Source of the DNA: Bacillota bacterium
Lineage (GTDB): Bacteria; Bacillota; Clostridia; Oscillospirales; Acutalibacteraceae
Reading direction: 5' to 3'
DNA: 10,435 nucleotides
Assembly (NCBI GenBank): GCA_023420245.1
Contig: JAEZWL010000015.1
Location: 1 to 10,435 of the forward strand
The translations under genes and the position numbers were made by a program. Each line of letters starts with the position of its first letter. Position 1 is the first letter of the stretch. Shown in pieces: positions 7,014-10,435 of this stretch. A model generated the notes under the pieces. The model ran no database searches, was not told the origin of the DNA, and saw only the letters and a list, made by a program, of their open reading frames with translations.

Positions 7014-7493
7014 ATGCCTGTCATTGCTTTGCTGCTGTCTGCCGCGGCGATTGCGGCAGATCAGGTTATCAAGATTCTCGTTATGCAGAATTTGAAGCCG
7101 ATCGGAAAATTCACGGCAATCAACGGCTTTCTGAACTTTTATTATTTGGAGAACCGGGGAGCGGCGTTCGGCATGCTTCAAAATCAGAGATGGTTTTTTA
7201 TTACGGTAACGCTTCTGATTACGGTTTTAATCATTATCGCGCTGTTTCGTTACAATAACCACGAATTCTTCTCTTATACTGCCTCTATATTAATTATTGC
7301 GGGCGGAATCGGAAACCTCATCGACCGGGTGTTTCGCGGCTATGTTATTGATTATATCAGCGTTTCGTTTTTCCCCCCGATCTTCAATTTCGCTGATTGC
7401 TGTGTCACGGTCGGTACGGTATTGCTGATTATCCATATTCTGTTTTTTGTGGAGAAGGACAACCATTCTGAAAAGGTTATACGGATGCGGTAA
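7014..7493 (+). CDS. lspA: Lipoprotein signal peptidase (signal peptidase II)
   Basis: Integral membrane aspartyl protease (159 aa, typical 150-170) that removes the signal peptide of diacylglyceryl-modified prolipoproteins at the outer face of the membrane. Four hydrophobic segments are visible (about 1-17, 58-78, 86-101, 129-146). Family motifs are NRGAAFGML (48-56), GNLIDRVFRGYVIDYI (100-115) and FNFADCC (124-130). By homology the catalytic aspartate pair is D113 (VIDY) and D128 (FNFAD). The stop codon shares one base with the downstream pseudouridine synthase start (TAATG at 7491-7495), the same lspA-rluD pairing known in B. subtilis (lspA-ylyB). A terminator lies just upstream, yet I see no clear promoter between it and the gene, so expression may rely on read-through or a weak promoter. 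Identification is secure. Confidence 0.97.
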   Translation: MPVIALLLSAAAIAADQVIKILVMQNLKPIGKFTAINGFLNFYYLENRGAAFGMLQNQRWFFITVTLLITVLIIIALFRYNNHEFFSYTASILIIAGGIGNLIDRVFRGYVIDYISVSFFPPIFNFADCCVTVGTVLLIIHILFFVEKDNHSEKVIRMR

Positions 7494-8413
7494 TGGAAAA
7501 TCAAATTGAATTTGTCATAGAACCGCAAGATGCCGGCATCCGTCTGGATAAGCTGGTCAGCATGAAGGCGGAGGGGATCACGCGCTCCGCCGCTGAAAAG
7601 TTGATTTCCGAAGGCTGTGTGTCGGTTTACGGAAAAACGCTGAATAAGAGCTACAAAGGCACGGCAGGCGATTGTGTTTCGGTGAAGCTGCCCAAGCCGG
7701 TCAGCCTCGACGTTCAGCCCGAAAGCATTCCGCTTACCATCCTTTATGAAGACGGCGACCTGCTGGTTGTCAATAAACCGAAGGGTATGGTGGTTCACCC
7801 GGCAGCCGGAAATTACAACGGTACGCTTGTTAACGCGCTTCTGGCGCATTGCGGAGATTCCCTTTCGGGAATCAACGGCGTAATCCGCCCCGGAATTGTC
7901 CACCGAATTGACAAGGACACCAGCGGTTTATTAATTGTTGCCAAAAATGATTTTGCCCATAACCATCTTGCGGCGCAGATAAAAGCGCACAGCTTTACGC
8001 GCGTGTACGAGGCGGTTGTACACGGAAATCTGAAAGAAGACGACGGCACGGTAGACGCGCCGGTCGGGCGGCATCCAACCGACCGAAAAAAAATGGCGGT
8101 AACCGAAAAAAACTCCCGGAACGCGGTCACACATTTCCATGTGATTGCCCGTTACCAGGGGTTTACTCATATCCGGTGCAGACTGGAAACAGGCCGCACT
8201 CACCAGATTCGGGTGCATATGGCGTATCTGGGACATCCGGTTGCCGGGGATACGGTTTACGGACCGAAAAAACCGGTTCCCAACCTAAACGGTCAGTGCC
8301 TGCACGCAAAAGTAATTGGGTTTATCCATCCGCGTGATGGCAGGTATCTTGAAATCACCAGTGAGCTGCCTGCCTATTTTACGGATTTTCTCGACAGGCT
8401 TAAAAGAGAATGA
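7493..8413 (+). CDS. rluD: RluA/RluD-family 23S rRNA pseudouridine synthase
   Basis: Cytoplasmic enzyme (306 aa, family about 300-325) that isomerises specific uridines in large-subunit rRNA to pseudouridine. An N-terminal S4 RNA-binding domain (about 15-66: IRLDKLVS...SRSAAEKLISEGCVSV-like pattern) is joined to the catalytic domain. That domain carries the family signature GIVHRIDKDTSGLLIVAK (134-151) with D140 as the catalytic aspartate. It also has the RkkMAV segment (198-203) and GRTHQIRVHMAYLGHPVAGD (234-253). The start ATG overlaps the lspA stop by one base, so translation is likely coupled. Which uridines it modifies (RluD-, RluC- or other specificity) cannot be read from the sequence. 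Its orthologue by gene order is B. subtilis ylyB. A run of eight A near 8084-8091 does not disturb the frame. Confidence 0.93.
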   Translation: MENQIEFVIEPQDAGIRLDKLVSMKAEGITRSAAEKLISEGCVSVYGKTLNKSYKGTAGDCVSVKLPKPVSLDVQPESIPLTILYEDGDLLVVNKPKGMVVHPAAGNYNGTLVNALLAHCGDSLSGINGVIRPGIVHRIDKDTSGLLIVAKNDFAHNHLAAQIKAHSFTRVYEAVVHGNLKEDDGTVDAPVGRHPTDRKKMAVTEKNSRNAVTHFHVIARYQGFTHIRCRLETGRTHQIRVHMAYLGHPVAGDTVYGPKKPVPNLNGQCLHAKVIGFIHPRDGRYLEITSELPAYFTDFLDRLKRE

Positions 8414-8439
8414 TAGTTGATTTTGCCTCACGTTTCCAT

Positions 8440-8446
8440 AAGGAGG
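8440..8446 (+). promoter_or_regulatory. Ribosome binding site fixing a TTG start
   Basis: A perfect AAGGAGG lies 6 bases before the TTG at 8453. The in-frame TTG at 8417 would place this sequence inside the coding region and would add 12 residues (ILPHVSIRRTI-like) ahead of the HAD core, so 8453 is preferred. This gene therefore probably uses a non-ATG start. Confidence 0.8.
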
Positions 8447-8452
8447 ACAATA

Positions 8453-9259
8453 TTGAACCTGAAAGATATTCTGGTTGTATCTGATTTAGACGGTACTCTG
8501 CTCAGCAAAGAGCGTACCGTTCCGACGCGGAATCTGGAAGCAATTGCCCGCCTGAAAAGGAAGGGCGGACATTTTGCGGTTGCCACCGGACGTTCTGCGG
8601 AAACCGGCGCCCAATACCTTGCCGCCGTAGCTCCCAACGGACCTTGTATCATTTTAAATGGCACAATCCTATATGATTATCCTACGAAAAAAATCCTTTG
8701 GAGCTTACCGATGAATCCGGAAACTACAAGGAATTACATAAGGCTGATTCAAAAACGGTTCCCAAGTACCGGAATCGAAGTGTTCGGAACGAATTGTGTT
8801 CATGTTATCAATCGTAATGATTATGTGGTGCAGCATCTTTCCCGCGAAAACCTGCATGGATATGAGCCGGATATTTTCGACGGACGTCCGCTTTGCAAAG
8901 CGCTTTTTCTGGACGACGAGAAGACGATTGATCAGGTAATTGATTTTACCGAAACATTTCCTCATGACGAGATGCGGTTCGTCAAATCAAGCGCACATTA
9001 TCTGGAAATGCTGCCCGTGAATGCCGACAAGGGACGCGCCTTAATGAAGGCGGCGGAACTGTATGGATATTCGATCAAGAACATCTATGCGATTGGGGAC
9101 TTTTATAATGATGTGGAGCTGCTAAAAGCGGCGGGCTTTGCGGCTGTGCCGCAAAACTCCCCGGATGACCTCAAGCGGCAGGCGGATTTGGTCGTTTGCC
9201 ACTGTGATGACGGAGCGGTAGCGGATTTAATCGAATATATCGAACGGAAAACGGAGTAA
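8453..9259 (+). CDS. Cof-type HAD-superfamily hydrolase (class IIB phosphatase)
   Basis: Soluble haloacid-dehalogenase-fold phosphatase of the Cof/YidA group (268 aa from the TTG; family about 260-290). Members dephosphorylate sugar phosphates, pyridoxal phosphate or flavin mononucleotide, usually with broad specificity. Motif I is SDLDGTLL, with D11 the nucleophile and D13 the acid/base. Motif II is ATGRS (T45). A cap domain covers about 80-180. Motif III lysine is K193 (NADKG), and motif IV is GDFYND (215-220), where D216 and D220 should hold magnesium. The family-typical DGAVADLI closes the protein. It lies 39 bases after the pseudouridine synthase and 6 bases before the next gene, so it is probably cotranscribed with the ComEA-type gene. 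The substrate cannot be predicted. Family assignment is secure. Confidence 0.93.
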   Translation: MNLKDILVVSDLDGTLLSKERTVPTRNLEAIARLKRKGGHFAVATGRSAETGAQYLAAVAPNGPCIILNGTILYDYPTKKILWSLPMNPETTRNYIRLIQKRFPSTGIEVFGTNCVHVINRNDYVVQHLSRENLHGYEPDIFDGRPLCKALFLDDEKTIDQVIDFTETFPHDEMRFVKSSAHYLEMLPVNADKGRALMKAAELYGYSIKNIYAIGDFYNDVELLKAAGFAAVPQNSPDDLKRQADLVVCHCDDGAVADLIEYIERKTE

Positions 9260-9265
9260 CAGCTC

Positions 9266-9736
9266 ATGGATCGGGAAACCTTGCAGATTCGATATCTTAT
9301 TGTGTTTACGGCGGTGCTTTGCGCCCTGATTATCGGCTACAACGCCTTTTATGTGCCTGATATTTCTATGTCCAATATTACCGTCGCCACGGATGCTTCG
9401 GGAACAAACAGTGAGGAGTATACGCCGAAGGCATCGTTCTCTTCACAGGCTGAGTCCGGGCGGGTGTCTGAAAATCCGGAAAGTGCGGAGCCTGTGGAAG
9501 CAAAAGCGGCATCCGGTAAGGCGAAAGCGGCTCCGGCGGGAAAAATCAATATCAATACGGCAACCGCGCAACAGCTTAGCGACGGGCTTGACGGCGTGGG
9601 TGAGGTCATGGCAAAGCGGATTATTGAATACCGAGAGAAGAACGGCAGCTTCCATTCCATAGAGGAGATAAAAAATGTGCAGGGAATCGGAGAGAAAACC
9701 TTCGAAAAGCTGAAAGACCAAATAACGGTTGAGTAA
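9266..9736 (+). CDS. ComEA-type helix-hairpin-helix protein, membrane-anchored
   Basis: Small protein (156 aa) with an uncleaved-looking membrane anchor (about 9-30) and a variable Ala/Ser/Glu/Lys-rich linker (about 40-92). The C-terminal tandem helix-hairpin-helix domain (about 93-153) reads ININTATAQQL...LDGVGEVMAKRIIEYR, then GSFHSIEEIKNVQGIGEKTFEKLK. This domain in ComEA binds double-stranded DNA without sequence preference and serves as the surface DNA receptor for transformation. Here the SLBB/beta-grasp domain of B. subtilis ComEA (about 205 aa) is missing, and no comEC follows. A role in DNA uptake is thus possible but not shown; many non-competent Clostridia carry such genes. The start has a modest ACGGAG (9251-9256) nine bases upstream. 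It lies 6 bases after the HAD gene. Confidence 0.85.
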   Translation: MDRETLQIRYLIVFTAVLCALIIGYNAFYVPDISMSNITVATDASGTNSEEYTPKASFSSQAESGRVSENPESAEPVEAKAASGKAKAAPAGKININTATAQQLSDGLDGVGEVMAKRIIEYREKNGSFHSIEEIKNVQGIGEKTFEKLKDQITVE

Positions 9737-9745
9737 TCAGAAAGA

Positions 9746-10216
9746 ATGAAGCAGATGAGAATTATTTCAATTCGCAAAGAACCGGCTTACAAGGAGCTTG
9801 CCGCTAAGTATATTCACAGCAAATGGGGAAATGAATCCAACTATCAATTATACGAAGATAGTATCTTCGGGTGCGTAGACACAAAAGAACCTTTGCCATA
9901 TTGGTATCTGCTCGAAGTAGATCATCAAATTGCCGGCTGTGCCGGTTTGATCGACCATGATTTTATCGACCGGACGGACTTGTCGCCATGGTTATGTTCC
10001 CTGTTTGTTGAAGAAGACTGCCGGGGGAACGCCTTGGGAAACCTACTGATCGAGCAGGTAAAAAAAGACGCCGAAGCGGAGGGCTTTCAGAGCATTTATC
10101 TCTGTACGGAGTTGAATAATTTTTATGAGAAGTACGGTTTCCGTTATATAGGCGAAGGCTTTTATCCAGATGGACAGCCCGCAAAGATATATGAAGGCAG
10201 CCTGACCGGTTCTTAA
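9746..10216 (+). CDS. GNAT-family N-acetyltransferase
   Basis: Predicted soluble acetyl-CoA-dependent N-acetyltransferase (156 aa, typical for the family). The central strand and pyrophosphate loop are visible as PWLCSLFVEEDCRGNALGNLLIEQ, with R93-G94-N95-A96-L97-G98 as the Q/RxxGxG/A-type loop carrying Ala at the fourth position. The IYLCTELNNFYEKYGFRYIGE segment (117-137) is the usual motif B. The acceptor substrate cannot be predicted. The first ATG (9746) is 9 bases after the previous stop with only a weak AGAAAG upstream; a second in-frame ATG at 9755 is an alternative, removing MKQ. It is probably the last gene of the HAD-ComEA-GNAT group, as a terminator hairpin follows 11 bases after its stop. 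GNAT family is secure. Confidence 0.88.
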   Translation: MKQMRIISIRKEPAYKELAAKYIHSKWGNESNYQLYEDSIFGCVDTKEPLPYWYLLEVDHQIAGCAGLIDHDFIDRTDLSPWLCSLFVEEDCRGNALGNLLIEQVKKDAEAEGFQSIYLCTELNNFYEKYGFRYIGEGFYPDGQPAKIYEGSLTGS

Positions 10217-10227
10217 TTTATAGTTGA

Positions 10228-10271
10228 AAACGGCACTTGATTCACCTATTAAGTGATATCAAGTGTCGTTT
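10228..10271. terminator. Long hairpin, probable bidirectional terminator between convergent genes
   Basis: AAACGGCACTTGAT (10228-10241) pairs with ATCAAGTGTCGTTT (10258-10271), 14 pairs with one G-U. Inside the loop TCAC (10242-10245) can pair with GTGA (10253-10256), extending the stem past a single bulged T. The plus-strand tail is only moderately T-rich (TTTGTCATTTCT); on the minus strand the stem runs into GTTTTC. It sits between the GNAT stop (10214-10216) and the stop of the converging minus-strand gene (10273-10275), the expected place for a shared terminator. Confidence 0.7.
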
Positions 10272-10272
10272 G

Positions 10273-10435
10273 TCATTTCTCCGATTCTTTTTGCGCTTTC
10301 TGATTCTCAATATAAAGCTGCGATGCCTTTTCAATTTTCGGCAGCGCTTTCTGTGCGGTGTCGAGGTATCTTACCAGCTTGAATACCAGCAATCCGCTCA
10401 TTGCGGTAAGAATTACGGTGACCACCGTAATAAGC
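10273..10435 (-). CDS. Partial membrane protein, C-terminal end only
   Basis: Reading leftward from the window edge, a frame stays open for 53 codons and ends in TGA (plus-strand TCA at 10273-10275). It begins with a hydrophobic segment of about 20 residues (ITVVTVILTAMSGLLVFKLV). A charged, probably helical tail follows, RYLDTAQKALPKIEKASQLY then IENQKAQKESEK. This looks like a single-pass or last transmembrane segment followed by a short basic/acidic cytoplasmic tail. The stop lies 2 bases from the terminator hairpin, which supports a real gene converging on the GNAT gene. The start is outside the window. I do not recognise the family. Too short for firm assignment, but codon periodicity and placement make it likely to be coding. 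Confidence 0.6.
   Translation of the reverse strand, partial: LITVVTVILTAMSGLLVFKLVRYLDTAQKALPKIEKASQLYIENQKAQKESEK

Noticed and set aside
7352..7903. Minus-strand open frame of 183 codons across lspA and rluD
   Set aside because: It spans the junction of two well-identified plus-strand genes and has no domain or start signal.
8417..8452. TTG at 8417 as the HAD phosphatase start
   Set aside because: The perfect AAGGAGG at 8440-8446 would be inside the gene; the TTG at 8453 has ideal spacing and begins just before the motif I strand.
9104..9109. Perfect TATAAT inside the HAD gene as a promoter for the ComEA-type gene
   Set aside because: No -35-like hexamer lies 16-18 bases upstream, and the bases encode the conserved GDFYND motif, which explains them.
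1..10435. Mobile element, CRISPR array, toxin-antitoxin pair or other defence system
   Set aside because: No transposase or integrase motif, no spaced direct repeats, and all complete genes belong to conserved housekeeping or common accessory families in uniform style; nothing suggests an inserted island.

Overview
The window reads as a chromosomal housekeeping segment from a Gram-positive (monoderm) Firmicute. Class Clostridia, Oscillospiraceae/Ruminococcaceae-like, is my best guess. This rests on the gene order yggS(ylmE)-sepF-ylmH-divIVA-ileS followed by lspA and an rluD-family gene, which is the order known from the Bacillus subtilis ylm/divIVA region. Strong AAGGAGG-type ribosome binding sites, TTG start usage and mid-range base composition also fit. 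I see no mobile element, CRISPR array, rRNA or tRNA. Ten plus-strand genes are packed tightly, and an eleventh partial gene enters from the right on the minus strand.

Left part (1-4012): an HlyD-like membrane-fusion/adaptor protein, cut by the left edge, overlaps yggS (PLP homeostasis protein). Next come sepF (FtsZ-anchoring division protein), ylmH (S4 RNA-binding protein tied to ribosome quality control) and divIVA (polar/septal curvature-sensing scaffold). A near-consensus vegetative promoter lies inside the 3' part of yggS, so sepF-ylmH-divIVA can probably be transcribed apart from the two upstream genes. The ylmG gene that lies between sepF and ylmH in B. subtilis is absent.

Middle (4013-8413): a 110-base leader with competing inverted repeats but no recognisable T-box precedes ileS (930 aa). 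An intrinsic terminator follows ileS, and then come lspA and an RluA/RluD-family pseudouridine synthase that overlap by one base. IleRS carries HLGT where family members I know have HxGH.

Right part (8453-10216): a Cof-type HAD phosphatase with a TTG start, a small membrane-anchored ComEA-type helix-hairpin-helix protein, and a GNAT acetyltransferase, closely spaced and probably cotranscribed. A long, likely bidirectional terminator hairpin separates them from a convergent minus-strand gene. Only the C-terminal 53 codons of that gene are inside the window.

Together the genes serve cell division and growth (SepF, DivIVA), translation and ribosome maintenance (IleRS, RluD-type, YlmH), lipoprotein maturation (LspA) and cofactor balance (YggS). 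I found no convincing new multi-gene system. The points worth a second look are the intragenic promoter, the altered IleRS signature motif, the adaptor protein placed at the head of a division cluster, and the structured ileS leader.
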